64,000 nt of DNA from an uncultured Bacilli bacterium (GCA_944363565.1 CALVUI010000002.1:142408-206407), one strand, 5' to 3'. Positions 53,477 through 61,926 are shown, counted from the first letter of the stretch. Numbers and translations: made by a program. Notes: generated by a model not told the origin, from the letters alone.

Positions 53477-56368
53477 CTAAAGGGCGTGGGCCTTTAGGCT
53501 CCTAGGAGCAACAGTCACTTCAAGGCTTTCCCCGCCGAGATGGACGGTGAGCTTCTCTTCCTTGTCGGAGGGATTGTAGGTCAGGAGGGTCCTCTTCCCG
53601 TCTTTGAGATAGACGCTCCCGGTGGCCTTTGAATAAATCTCCACGTAGGAGGAAGAGTCCTTATGGCCATAGGAATCGAGGGCGTTGACCATGTAGTAGG
53701 AACCGGCGAGCTCGTTGGGATAGTCGTCGCCCCGGATCTTTGAAGGATCGAAGTTGGACAAGGCGGACTCGCTATCGAAGATGGCCTCCATGGCCCACAT
53801 GTTGCTTTGCCATGTCAGGGGCTCTCCCCCGCACTTGGCGACCATCTCGTCATAGATCTTCTCGAGGATCGAGAGCTCATAGTCATCCATCGCGTAACCG
53901 CTCAAGTATTCCCCGGTCGGGAGCCAGTGGATCCCGTAGATGAATTCCGGGGAGTCCCCGAACCAAGTGGTATAGGAATTCTTGCTACCCCAGATCATCC
54001 CGACCGCGTGGGTAGCCGCCATCAGACCTTCGTTCCAGTTGTCCTCGTCGTAGTTGAACCAGTACTGCTTGACCGACTCCAGTTCGGTGACGTAGCCATA
54101 GATGGCCGCGTCCACGAGCTCCGCGTTCCCGGTGGCTAGGCCCATCAGATAACCGGCGGTCCAGCCATGGAGGGCTTCACCCGAGCTTTCCTGGTTGTTG
54201 CCGTCCCCGGCATCGCCCCGTCCGTCGGCCCAGCTATGGCCGGCGTAGACGTCGAAGGCCCTGAGATACGGGAAGGAAGTATCTTCCCGGTCGTAGTTCA
54301 TGTAATCCCTCAGTTCCAACATGGCCATCTCCCCGTAGGAATCGAGGAAGGTCTCGTCATAGAAGGAGAGGACCGCGGAGGCGTAGGTGAAATAGGAGGC
54401 CGTGAAGTGGTGGTCGCTGAGACGCGATGCGGTCGAGAAGTCGTCGTTGCTCCAAATTAGGGTTCCCGAGACCTCGTCATAATAACGATAACGGGCATCG
54501 GTAGAACCACTATAGGTGTACCAATCGACCAGGTCGGCCTTTAGGACTTCCTTGAAGGAGGACACCAGTTCCTCTTCTTGGAGCTGACCGGCGATTTGTA
54601 AACCGATGGCCAAAGGATAGACGGCTTTGGCGTTCCAATAAGGACCCTTGGAATCAATGAAACCATCGCTACCGGGCTTGTTGTTGGCCAAGAGTTCTTC
54701 TAGATAGGAAACCATGGTCGAACGATTGAAGGAAGAATTATTGGGCAAGGCAAAGGTCGGTAGAAGCCCATGGAAGGATAGGTGGGTCGAGAAGGAACTC
54801 CCTTCCATCAACTTCATCTGCCCACGGATGGTCGTATAAGAGAGGTCGGTGGTTGGGGTCTCGCTGTTCTTCCATTGATGGGGCAAGAGACCGATGTAGG
54901 GTTCGAGGTAATCTTCCCCGCCCATCGTTTGGACTTGATAGGAGATTTCCGTTTCCACCGTTGCGGTCGCATGGTCGACGGTATAGGCCGAACCGCCCCC
55001 ACGGACGAAGGCCAGGCCTTTGTTTGCCAATTTCGCCGCATCATCCCGCTCAGAAAGAGCGGCCACCGCGAAGAAATTGTGGCCATTGAGATCGACATTG
55101 ATGGAGGTGCCGTTGATGTTGAAGGCGGAACCTTCGGGAACGCTCAACAAATAGGCTTTGTCATCGTAGACCGGACTTCCGAGGGAAGACGGGTTGTAGG
55201 TGCCCCCATAACCGATGTGGGCATCCTTGAGAACGACGACCAAAGAGGAAGAGACATAAGGGGCCTCGGTGTTGATGGGATTGAGATTGCCATCGAGGAA
55301 CTCATAACCCTTGGTGACCGCGGCCGTCCTTAGATTGAAGATGGCTTCGTCCCCATCGATGTCGAAATAGGCAAAGGGCGAACCCTGGACCATGGTGAGG
55401 ACCAGTTCGTCGTGGAGCGAGGCCCCGTCACGGAGAGACAAGGTGGCGGAAACGTCGTCATAATCGATGAGCGATGAAGTCTCGTTTCCGTTGATTGAGG
55501 TGGTTTTGACGAGGATATCGTTCATTATGAGGGGATGGTTCTCTATTTTGACCTGACTCCTCCCCTTGGTATCGCGGGTCGCAATGTATTCGTTGTAGCC
55601 ATCCTCGGGGTGGTTGATGGAAACCCCATCCGCCCCCTTCAAAGAGATGGCCAATGGGTTGGTATAAGCGGTGGTCACTCCCCCGTTATTCGCGTACATG
55701 AAACCCGAATACCACTTGCTGGAGGGAATCGCTCCCCGGTTATAGGCCTCATTTCCAAGGAAGGCCGGATCCCCGGGACGGACCAAGGCTCCGGTTTGTC
55801 CCTGGAGATAGGATCCCTCCCCGAGGCTCACCGTCTTGCCGGCCGTATAGCCACGACTCCGGTTTTCTCTTTTGATCGAAGATCCGTCAATGGTAATGGT
55901 CCTCGTCGCCGAAGCTTCGTAGCCTTCGTATTCGACGAAATACTCAACCGTATATTTCCCTTCCTTCGAATAATCGACCGTTCCTTTGGCCTTTAATAGA
56001 CGGGTCAGGTCGAGGCCGCTGTCGGTCAGGGCTTGGACCCCATCGAAGACATCAAAATACTGGCCTTTGGGGTGATTGACGTCATTGACGCCGCTCAGGG
56101 TAATAGGCCCGGGTTTTTCGGGTTCCTCAGACGAACTCGAAGAAGAACTATCTTCACCATCCCCACCGGCCGAGGTAGTGCTGGAAGACGTGTCTACATT
56201 CCCACCCGTCGAGGTCGATTCTGAGGAACTAACCTCGCCGATCGAAGTGGATTCGTCGGGCTTGGAAGTATCGCTGGAACTGGAAGAGGACGCGGGATTA
56301 CAAGACGCCAATACAAGGGCGATAGGCAATAAAATCCCCGCAAAAATTGATTTTCGTTTGAGATTCAT
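53477..56368 (-). CDS. GH81 endo-beta-1,3-glucanase lipoprotein
   Basis: A 963-residue protein. Lipobox IALVLASCNPAS is followed by a ~65-residue Ser/Thr/Asp spacer, a small beta domain and a full GH81 catalytic region. Motifs include DHHFTASYFTYASAVLSFYD (about 665), YLRAFDVYAGHSWADGRGDAGDGNNQESSGEALHGW (about 700-735, with the catalytic glutamates in NQESSGEA), and a C-terminal beta sandwich. GH81 enzymes cut linear beta-1,3-glucans internally. The start at MNLKRKS is chosen; two earlier Met codons add up to 9 residues. A strong hairpin separates it from the upstream binding lipoprotein. Confidence 0.95.
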   Translation of the reverse strand: MNLKRKSIFAGILLPIALVLASCNPASSSSSSDTSKPDESTSIGEVSSSESTSTGGNVDTSSSTTSAGGDGEDSSSSSSSEEPEKPGPITLSGVNDVNHPKGQYFDVFDGVQALTDSGLDLTRLLKAKGTVDYSKEGKYTVEYFVEYEGYEASATRTITIDGSSIKRENRSRGYTAGKTVSLGEGSYLQGQTGALVRPGDPAFLGNEAYNRGAIPSSKWYSGFMYANNGGVTTAYTNPLAISLKGADGVSINHPEDGYNEYIATRDTKGRSQVKIENHPLIMNDILVKTTSINGNETSSLIDYDDVSATLSLRDGASLHDELVLTMVQGSPFAYFDIDGDEAIFNLRTAAVTKGYEFLDGNLNPINTEAPYVSSSLVVVLKDAHIGYGGTYNPSSLGSPVYDDKAYLLSVPEGSAFNINGTSINVDLNGHNFFAVAALSERDDAAKLANKGLAFVRGGGSAYTVDHATATVETEISYQVQTMGGEDYLEPYIGLLPHQWKNSETPTTDLSYTTIRGQMKLMEGSSFSTHLSFHGLLPTFALPNNSSFNRSTMVSYLEELLANNKPGSDGFIDSKGPYWNAKAVYPLAIGLQIAGQLQEEELVSSFKEVLKADLVDWYTYSGSTDARYRYYDEVSGTLIWSNDDFSTASRLSDHHFTASYFTYASAVLSFYDETFLDSYGEMAMLELRDYMNYDREDTSFPYLRAFDVYAGHSWADGRGDAGDGNNQESSGEALHGWTAGYLMGLATGNAELVDAAIYGYVTELESVKQYWFNYDEDNWNEGLMAATHAVGMIWGSKNSYTTWFGDSPEFIYGIHWLPTGEYLSGYAMDDYELSILEKIYDEMVAKCGGEPLTWQSNMWAMEAIFDSESALSNFDPSKIRGDDYPNELAGSYYMVNALDSYGHKDSSSYVEIYSKATGSVYLKDGKRTLLTYNPSDKEEKLTVHLGGESLEVTVAPRSLKAHAL

Positions 56369-56387
56369 AGGTTTAAGCATTGAAAGA

Positions 56388-56425
56388 GGCCCCATCCCGG
56401 GAGAGGAGGGGTCCGGGATGGGGCC
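56388..56425 (-). terminator. Strong intercistronic hairpin between binding lipoprotein and GH81
   Basis: A 13-bp perfect stem, GGCCCCATCCCGG/CCGGGATGGGGCC, with a 12-nt loop and only a weak T-rich trail (TCTTTC). It lies 18 bases after the lipoprotein stop. Probably a partial terminator or an mRNA-stabilising element. Confidence 0.7.
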
Positions 56426-56443
56426 AAGAAAGGAGAAATGCTA

Positions 56444-57979
56444 TTAGATAGCAGGGGTGAGGGCGATGTTGCGGAGCGAGAATTCGTTGGTCGCGCCTTC
56501 GTTGAAGGTCCCGAACTCGAAGCTCAGCTTGGTGTTGTTCCCGAAGGTCCCGCCTTGGTAGGTAAGGCTGGCCTTGACCCAATCGTTGGTCACGGTGCAG
56601 TTGGTCAAGGCGATCTGACGGGAAGCTCCATCATCGAAAATATGGACCGGGAAGGCGGCATTGGCCTTGTATTCGAAGCTGATGGTGTAGGTGGTTCCGG
56701 CAGTGCCGACCGGGACGGGACGGAAGTTGATCTGCTTGTTCCAAGTAGCAGCCCAGCCCCCTTGGTCGCCACTGTAGATGAGTTCACCATCGGCGCCGTG
56801 GCTCAAGGTCGATTCGAGCCACTGCCCTTCGAGCTGGTAGATGTCGCTATATTCGACCCAGGTCTTGGCATAGAGGCTGATCGATTCGCTGACCTTGTCG
56901 ACGGCGAAGGACCACTTGTCGGTCAAACCGGCATCGGTGTACCAGCCTTCGGCCCCGTAGCCAAAGCCGAGTTCTTCATAGCCATAATCGGGTTCGACAA
57001 GGGTTTGGCCGGAAATGGCCGGAACGGTTTCGATGAGCTTGTCACCGACGTAGTAGGAAACATTGAGGTCCGGGGTGGCATAGGAAGCCTTGAGGACGGT
57101 GTCCTTGGTCGGAACGTAGGTCGCGAGATCGACAAGATTGTTGTCGACATCGACCCAGCCAACGAACATTTCACCCGCATCGGCAGCCGGAGCGGCCGGC
57201 GAGGTCCAAAGGGTGTTGCCTTTGAGGGCATAGACGGAGTCAAGGGCTCCTCCTTCGGCATCCTGGAAATCAACCTTGTAGTAGGTGTTCTTGGTATCGA
57301 TGACCTGGAGGCCTTTGATGTTGAGGGTCGCGGCCCCGAGGACGCTCTTGTTGTTGACACCCATTTGGATGCTGAGGGTCGACTTGCCGAAGAGGCCGGT
57401 GGTGATGTCGAGGTTGTTGTCCCCAGCAATGAGGGTGAATTCCTGTCCGTTGACGGTGATGGCCCCGGCCACGCTGGAATTGATGGTGGCCTTGATGTTC
57501 CATTCCATTCCGGAAACGTTGAGATAAGGAGCCTTGTAGAAGAGTTGGACGCTATAGAATTGGCTGGTAGCCCCGCTGGTGGTGAAGCTCATGGAGATGG
57601 TGTCGCTGGCGACATCATAGACCGCCCCGCTCACGCTGCCGCCATCGCCGGCCCAGTAGGCTAGCTTGCCTTCGCCGACTTGATCTTCACCGAGGTTTTG
57701 AAGGGTTCCGCCTTCAATATCGAAAACGTCGACATTGGCATGTCCTTTATCCTCGTCGCCATCGGGTTCGGTGTCGGTTTCGCTGGTGTCGGTATCGACG
57801 GGAGTTTCGCTGGTGCCGGTATCGACGGGAGTTTCGCTGGTGCCGGTATCGACGGGAGTTTCGCTGGTGCCGGTATCGACCGGACCGGTGGACGAGGTGG
57901 TCTCCGTGGGGTTGCAGGCCGCTAGGATCAAAACGCTCGAGGCCAGAACCGCAAGGAAACCGAATTTCTTGTTAAGCAT
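56444..57979 (-). CDS. Carbohydrate-binding lipoprotein with Thr/Ser repeat stalk
   Basis: A 511-residue protein with lipobox LASSVLILAACNP. A stalk of near-identical PVDTGTSET repeats (residues ~33-65) is followed by several beta-sandwich domains. The last (about 375-511; WLESTLSHGADGELIYSGDQGGW to LSFEFGTFNEGATNEFSLRNIAL) resembles CBM4/9. A middle MucBP/Big-like segment (TPDLNVSYYVGDKLIETVPAI) is also present. No catalytic domain is seen. It probably tethers glucan at the surface for GH81, encoded 75 bases downstream. Confidence 0.78.
   Translation of the reverse strand: MLNKKFGFLAVLASSVLILAACNPTETTSSTGPVDTGTSETPVDTGTSETPVDTGTSETPVDTDTSETDTEPDGDEDKGHANVDVFDIEGGTLQNLGEDQVGEGKLAYWAGDGGSVSGAVYDVASDTISMSFTTSGATSQFYSVQLFYKAPYLNVSGMEWNIKATINSSVAGAITVNGQEFTLIAGDNNLDITTGLFGKSTLSIQMGVNNKSVLGAATLNIKGLQVIDTKNTYYKVDFQDAEGGALDSVYALKGNTLWTSPAAPAADAGEMFVGWVDVDNNLVDLATYVPTKDTVLKASYATPDLNVSYYVGDKLIETVPAISGQTLVEPDYGYEELGFGYGAEGWYTDAGLTDKWSFAVDKVSESISLYAKTWVEYSDIYQLEGQWLESTLSHGADGELIYSGDQGGWAATWNKQINFRPVPVGTAGTTYTISFEYKANAAFPVHIFDDGASRQIALTNCTVTNDWVKASLTYQGGTFGNNTKLSFEFGTFNEGATNEFSLRNIALTPAI
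57786..57880 (-). repeat. 27-bp tandem repeat encoding the lipoprotein stalk
   Basis: Three full 27-bp copies (57786-57812, 57813-57839, 57840-57866) and a partial fourth, differing by single bases, encode repeats of a nine-residue Thr/Ser/Pro/Asp unit. Copy number may vary between strains. Confidence 0.95.
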
Positions 57980-58028
57980 GGAATCAAGTTCCTCCGTTTT
58001 TGGGAAGGCGGGGTATCGATACGATCAC

Positions 58029-58040
58029 GAAACCGCTTTC
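58029..58040. promoter_or_regulatory. Class A operator of the binding-lipoprotein/GH81 unit
   Basis: GAAACCGCTTTC, just downstream of the predicted start site. Confidence 0.7.
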
Positions 58041-58048
58041 CTAAAAGG

Positions 58049-58077
58049 ATTATGGATTTGGGCTAAGCAGAATGCAA
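58049..58077 (-). promoter_or_regulatory. Promoter of the binding-lipoprotein/GH81 unit
   Basis: Reverse strand TTGCAT (58072-58077), a 17-bp spacer and CATAAT (58049-58054). Confidence 0.75.
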
Positions 58078-58086
58078 GCCTTTTAA

Positions 58087-58098
58087 GAAAGCGCTTTC
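58087..58098. promoter_or_regulatory. cre-like palindrome upstream of the lipoprotein promoter
   Basis: GAAAGCGCTTTC, perfectly palindromic, 9 bp upstream of the -35. This is the same spacing as at the ABC operon promoter. Confidence 0.65.
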
Positions 58099-58141
58099 AC
58101 CCCATCTGGACAAAATATATGCAATGTTTCGATAGTTGCTT

Positions 58142-58864
58142 TTAAATTGGCTTCCGAAACCGATTTCCCAAACAGTCCTTCTTATTCCTCTTGGTTCCTA
58201 GGACATTCTTATAACTTATCGAAGAAAGTTCGAGGACCCGCTGAAGATCGACGGTCCCGTCGAGGAGGACGCTGACCCAACGTTTCTTATTCATATGGTA
58301 AGCGGGGAGGACTCCCGGTTCCTTTAGGGCAGCCTCTACTTCATCATCTAACTTCAGGTTCACGATTTCGCAATTTCCGGTTTTACCCTTGATCAAGCGG
58401 TCATAAGGAACCGGCATGATGAGGGCAAACCATTTGCCGTTCTCCTTTGTCCTGAAGACGACGTGGTCCGTGTAATCCCTGGTCCCGGGGAGATCGGGCT
58501 GGGCGCCGAACACGTCTTCATAAGCCTCGACCAAAGAATTAGCGACTGTTCCTTGGAACAGATTCGTAGTGAAACATTCTTCCTTTAATTTCTGAAGAAA
58601 TGCTTCAATTCTGGTACGAAGTCCACTGGCAAAAGGTCCTTGGACTCCCTCGATTCGATATCCATCGTAAACGTCGTTGATCGAGGGATCGTAGACGGTA
58701 CATCTGACCTTGCCGTTAGCGGAAACGCGTATTTGAACCTCCAGGGAAGTGGGTTCATCTATATAAGAATAAAGTAACCAATCGCCTTCTTGTGCAAAGC
58801 CGAATTTCACTAGCCTTTCATAGTCGGCGAAGGATTTAAGGAAGATCTGATCCTCGAAATTCAT
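58142..58864 (-). CDS. YjbR/MmcQ-family protein with an N-terminal extension domain
   Basis: A 240-residue protein. The C-terminal ~115 residues (HVVFRTKENGKWFALIMPVPYDRLI, NLKLDDEVEAALKEPGVLPAYHMNKKRWVSVLLDG) match the YjbR/DUF419 fold, a double-wing DNA-binding-like domain of unknown role. The N-terminal ~110 residues form a second domain that standalone YjbR proteins lack. The ATG at 58864 has TACAAT 6 bases upstream; a longer reading from 58972 is therefore less likely. Its 3' end contains a class A palindrome (58156-58167). Confidence 0.8.
   Translation of the reverse strand: MNFEDQIFLKSFADYERLVKFGFAQEGDWLLYSYIDEPTSLEVQIRVSANGKVRCTVYDPSINDVYDGYRIEGVQGPFASGLRTRIEAFLQKLKEECFTTNLFQGTVANSLVEAYEDVFGAQPDLPGTRDYTDHVVFRTKENGKWFALIMPVPYDRLIKGKTGNCEIVNLKLDDEVEAALKEPGVLPAYHMNKKRWVSVLLDGTVDLQRVLELSSISYKNVLGTKRNKKDCLGNRFRKPI
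58156..58167. promoter_or_regulatory. Class A palindrome in the 3' coding end of the YjbR gene
   Basis: GAAACCGATTTC, about 80 bp upstream of the lipoprotein -35. It may be an auxiliary operator allowing DNA looping to the site at 58029. Confidence 0.45.
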
Positions 58865-58870
58865 AAACCA

Positions 58871-58876
58871 ATTGTA
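58871..58876 (-). promoter_or_regulatory. -10 element of leaderless YjbR transcript
   Basis: TACAAT on the reverse strand, 6 bases before the ATG at 58864. Confidence 0.5.
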
Positions 58877-59090
58877 TAACGTCCTAAAAACCATGTCCGC
58901 GGTTTTGGTATCGCATGTTTTACCAATGGGGAATCGGTTTAATGCAATGAATTCTTTTATCCAAATTGTCACATGACCAGGATTCCAAAGTCGTCGATAG
59001 GGCGAATCAAGAAACCGTTGGTCCTTTGGGCATTGACTTCTGAAGATAAATCCGAGAGAACTCCTCTTGGAATGTCACGAATCTATAGAA

Positions 59091-59618
59091 CTAGTTAAAT
59101 TTATAAACTCGTCCTTCTTTACGAGGAGCGGGCGCGGGGTCCTTGACTCCCCCATAGCCAAGGGCTAGATGCCCGACTCCGCGATAAAGATCGGGTTCGA
59201 GCCCAATCCGTTCCAATAGGACTTTGCCATATTCGCCTTCGAATTCTTCCTTGGCTCGGTGGATCCAGCAACTAGATAGACCAAAATCATGGGCAGCCAG
59301 CATCATGTTTCCAAGGACCAGCGATCCATCTTCCACCCCGGTGGAAGCGTCTTTCCGGCAAAGGACAACGAGAATTACGGGCGCTCCATAGAAGGGATCG
59401 TGTCCCTTGGGCCATCCACCGATATCGTTATTCAAAGCCGCTATCTCATCCCTGATTTTCTTGTCAATAACCTCAATGATAATGGGATTTTGCGTCCCTT
59501 TTCCGCTTGCAGCGTACAGTCCTGCCTCAATTATCTTGTCAATTTTGTCTTGTTCAACTGGCTTGGAGGAATATTTCCTGACGCTTCTACGGGTCAACAG
59601 ACATTCAAGTGCTTCCAT
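59091..59618 (-). CDS. Nitroreductase-family flavoprotein
   Basis: A 175-residue protein. It opens with LECLLTRRSVRKYSSKPVEQDKIDKIIEAGLYAASGKGTQNPIIIEV, the FMN-binding start of the nitroreductase family, and has DGSLVLGNMMLAAHDFGLSSCWIHRAKEEF in the middle and HLALGYG near the end. It probably reduces nitro or quinone compounds with NAD(P)H; the substrate is not evident. It has a leader with AAGGAG before the ATG and a TATAAT box (59636-59641). Confidence 0.92.
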   Translation of the reverse strand: MEALECLLTRRSVRKYSSKPVEQDKIDKIIEAGLYAASGKGTQNPIIIEVIDKKIRDEIAALNNDIGGWPKGHDPFYGAPVILVVLCRKDASTGVEDGSLVLGNMMLAAHDFGLSSCWIHRAKEEFEGEYGKVLLERIGLEPDLYRGVGHLALGYGGVKDPAPAPRKEGRVYKFN

Positions 59619-59641
59619 ATTTATCTCCTTGCCTAATTATA

Positions 59642-60175
59642 GTTGCTTTTCAAAAGACGACAGGAACCGACGTCTAATAACAAAGAATCGGGAGAGCATT
59701 TCAAACTCATTAAGATTTATATTGGTTACAAGAAAGACTTTTCCCCATTGAAGGTCATAATCTCGAAGCTTATTTCCTTCTTGAATCTGTAGACGCTCGC
59801 TTGCCAATCATGGAGGTTTCCTATTTCACAAATTAGATAAAGGAAGAGGATTGTGATTCCAACAAACTAAACAATCCAGAAACAGGAGAGGACTTAATGT
59901 CTTCCTGGGATATCATTCCATTATAGAAATTTTCCCCAATTTGGAGAAAGCTAAGTATCTTGGGACTAAAAATAAAGTAGAAAAATTGTCCTAGCTCTAA
60001 GAGGTATGAGAGGGTGAAAGACCTAACGAACTTGTCCACATTTCCTATTTATATCTTCCTTTTGTTAAAAACAGAAAAGACATTAGGAACATCAGATATA
60101 GATGGTTAACTTTATTTTGAATGACTCATTACCTCAATCGAACTAGAATTCGATCGAACAACGAAATGGTGACAA
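59642..60175. other. AT-rich region next to tmRNA
   Basis: The stretch is visibly AT-rich compared with the GC-rich surroundings and holds no intact gene apart from the decayed reading frame described separately. No repeats or integrase-like sequence are seen. Confidence 0.6.
59726..60039 (-). pseudogene. Probable decayed small gene in AT-rich DNA
   Basis: The reverse strand reads MDKFVRSFTLSYLLELGQ onward from a GTG at 60039 for 68 codons. After a frame change near 59840 a protein-like stretch continues (LICEIGNLHDWQASVYRF, then KEISFEIMTFNGEKSFL) to a TAA at 59726. Together they would make about 100 residues. The composition is unlike the neighbours, so it may be a horizontally acquired remnant. 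It could also be one short real gene plus chance sequence. Confidence 0.35.
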
Positions 60176-60203
60176 TAAGAAAAACGTCCCTGGTCAGGAC
60201 GTT
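60176..60203 (-). terminator. Terminator after tmRNA
   Basis: Reverse strand AACGTCC-TGACCAG-GGACGTT followed by TTTCTTATT. Confidence 0.8.
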
Positions 60204-60250
60204 CTCTAAACGTTCCGCAAGTTAGTTCTTCCGAAACGCCAATTCGCAAG

Positions 60251-60644
60251 TGGTGGAGCCGAGGGGAATCGAACCCCTGTCCGAAGGAAGCCCTACCAAG
60301 ACATCTACAGTTTAGGCCGCATCAGATTTAACCTCCCAGCTTGATCCGGCCGAGAACCGGAAGGCGAGATCCATTGATTGTCGGCTTCGGGTGTGGATCA
60401 GCACCGTCGGCTTATTGCCTTTGTTTTCCGCCCCTCTCCCCATAAGGCGCAAAAGGGGGAGGAACGCGCTGCCCTTCCTCTTTGGGAAGGAACCCGTAGG
60501 TTACCTGTTAGGCGCGAGCGTAGGACACCTTGGAAGGCATCCCGTACATGTAACTGTTGTCAGTTATTTTTGTTTGGCGTTAAGGACCGCCACTCCACTG
60601 CCATCTTGGCCAAGCCGTCCCCCGTCAAAACCGTGGACGACCCC
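60251..60644 (-). ncRNA. ssrA: Transfer-messenger RNA
   Basis: A 394-nt reverse-strand RNA. The 5' end GGGGTCG pairs with the 3' CGGCTCC-ACCA as the alanyl acceptor stem, with a T arm containing GGGGTTCGATTCCCC. The conserved GGTTTTGACGGGGG region lies near the 5' end. The tag frame ends at TAA (60508-60510) with ...KVSYARA. Upstream the same frame is closed by TAA, so the tag is at most 23 residues (60511-60579). It rescues stalled ribosomes with SmpB. Confidence 0.93.
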
Positions 60645-60671
60645 AGAACACGCCCCAAAGGGGCGATAGCA

Positions 60672-60700
60672 ATTATACTGGAAATTCCTAGGTTGTCCAA
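60672..60700 (-). promoter_or_regulatory. Promoter of ssrA
   Basis: Reverse strand TTGGAC (60695-60700), a 17-bp spacer and TATAAT (60672-60677). A 20-nt 5' precursor would be removed by RNase P. Confidence 0.8.
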
Positions 60701-60811
60701 TTTGCACGAAATCCCCGCAAAACGGCCATTTATAGGAATATTGTAATCTCAAGGGAAGCCGATGTTCTCCTTTTACTTTGTAAAAGGGGCCCGATTAGTA
60801 TAGAGTTTCCC

Positions 60812-61885
60812 TTGCTGAATATGAAACCAAGAACCAAAGAAACTCTCAGATACCTAGGCGCGAGCCTCATCAACAACGATGCTTGCATCGCGGGAGCCCG
60901 CGAACGTCCCTGGTACTTCGCCGTCCCGATGGCCATCCTCTCCGTCCTCTTGGCCCTCATCCCGATCACCGTCACCTATTTCCAACAAAGCGGATCTTTG
61001 ATCGTGACCGGCGATACCCACGGCCTCGACACCGCCCTCATCGGCTTCCAGGAAGCCCTCTATGACGACGGAGTCGAAATGGTGGTCAACGAAAGGGAAG
61101 ACGGGAAGCACTACCTCGTCACCAACTTCGCCGAGGTCTATGCCCAGACCACCGGCGATCCCCGCTTCGACCTCCAAAGAGTTTACGAAGACGGAACCAA
61201 GGCCACGGTCTTCCGGGCCTATTACTATGGCGACATCACGACCTCGGAGCTCTCCGAAAAACGGACCAATGTCCTAAACGGCATCAGCCCCAACGCCGGT
61301 GAAGAGGGTGATACTCCCTATAACGTCACCACTATGTTCATGAGCTCGACCGAGTTCTATATCACCGTCGCTCCCAACTACAACGGCCAAGGAGCCAGCG
61401 GTTCTTCGATCTATGGCGATTACCAAGGCATCGCCGTCGGGACCGACCTCGGCAAGATGGCGGTCACCGACATCAAGGGCAACGCCCTGGCCGTCACCTA
61501 TCCCGACCGGGGAACCGACTGGGATGGCTACCATGCCGCTTCAATCGAATCCTGGAAGACTTTCTTCGATGTCACCCACTATAACTCGGCCATGAACACG
61601 GCCTGGATCCAAACCGGAACGGCGGCCGCCGTCTTCGTGGCCATGTGCTTCTTCATGGGCCTCATGGTCTTCCTGATGACCCGCGGCAAAAACAATCCCT
61701 TCAGGATCTATACCTTCTGGGATTCCCAGAAGATCTCTTACTGGGCTTCCTTTACCCCGGGTCTATTGACCCTCATTCTTGGGTTCTTGGTCCCTAGCTA
61801 CGCCCTATTGATCTACGTGGCTTGCCACGGCATGCGGATCGTCTGGCTCACGATGAAGAGTCTGAGACCCGCTCCGGCCAATTAA
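60812..61885 (+). CDS. Membrane protein with large extracellular loop (DUF1189-like layout)
   Basis: A protein of 354-357 residues. One hydrophobic segment at about residue 35-55 is followed by a ~210-residue extracellular region with no known motif, then three C-terminal segments. This layout resembles DUF1189/YvdJ-type proteins, but sequence support is weak. Two starts compete: a TTG at 60812, 7 bases after TATAGA as in the leaderless genes of this window, and an ATG at 60821. Neither has a Shine-Dalgarno site. Confidence 0.65.
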   Translation: MLNMKPRTKETLRYLGASLINNDACIAGARERPWYFAVPMAILSVLLALIPITVTYFQQSGSLIVTGDTHGLDTALIGFQEALYDDGVEMVVNEREDGKHYLVTNFAEVYAQTTGDPRFDLQRVYEDGTKATVFRAYYYGDITTSELSEKRTNVLNGISPNAGEEGDTPYNVTTMFMSSTEFYITVAPNYNGQGASGSSIYGDYQGIAVGTDLGKMAVTDIKGNALAVTYPDRGTDWDGYHAASIESWKTFFDVTHYNSAMNTAWIQTGTAAAVFVAMCFFMGLMVFLMTRGKNNPFRIYTFWDSQKISYWASFTPGLLTLILGFLVPSYALLIYVACHGMRIVWLTMKSLRPAPAN

Positions 61886-61894
61886 CAAAAACAA

Positions 61895-61926
61895 AAAGAC
61901 CGCCGGCCACGTGCCGGCGGTTTTCT
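61895..61926. terminator. Bidirectional terminator between the membrane gene and the dehydrogenase
   Basis: CCGCCGGC-CACGT-GCCGGCGG with a T tract on the right and an A tract on the left. Confidence 0.93.

Noticed and set aside
57786..57880. CRISPR-like regular repeats
   Set aside because: Repeats are contiguous, have no spacers and stay in frame within a coding sequence.
57680..57925. Forward frame with GAGIDGSFA repeats
   Set aside because: It is the antisense reading of the lipoprotein stalk repeat.
60251..60760. Short reading frames on both strands over ssrA
   Set aside because: They overlap a clearly folded tmRNA with promoter and terminator.
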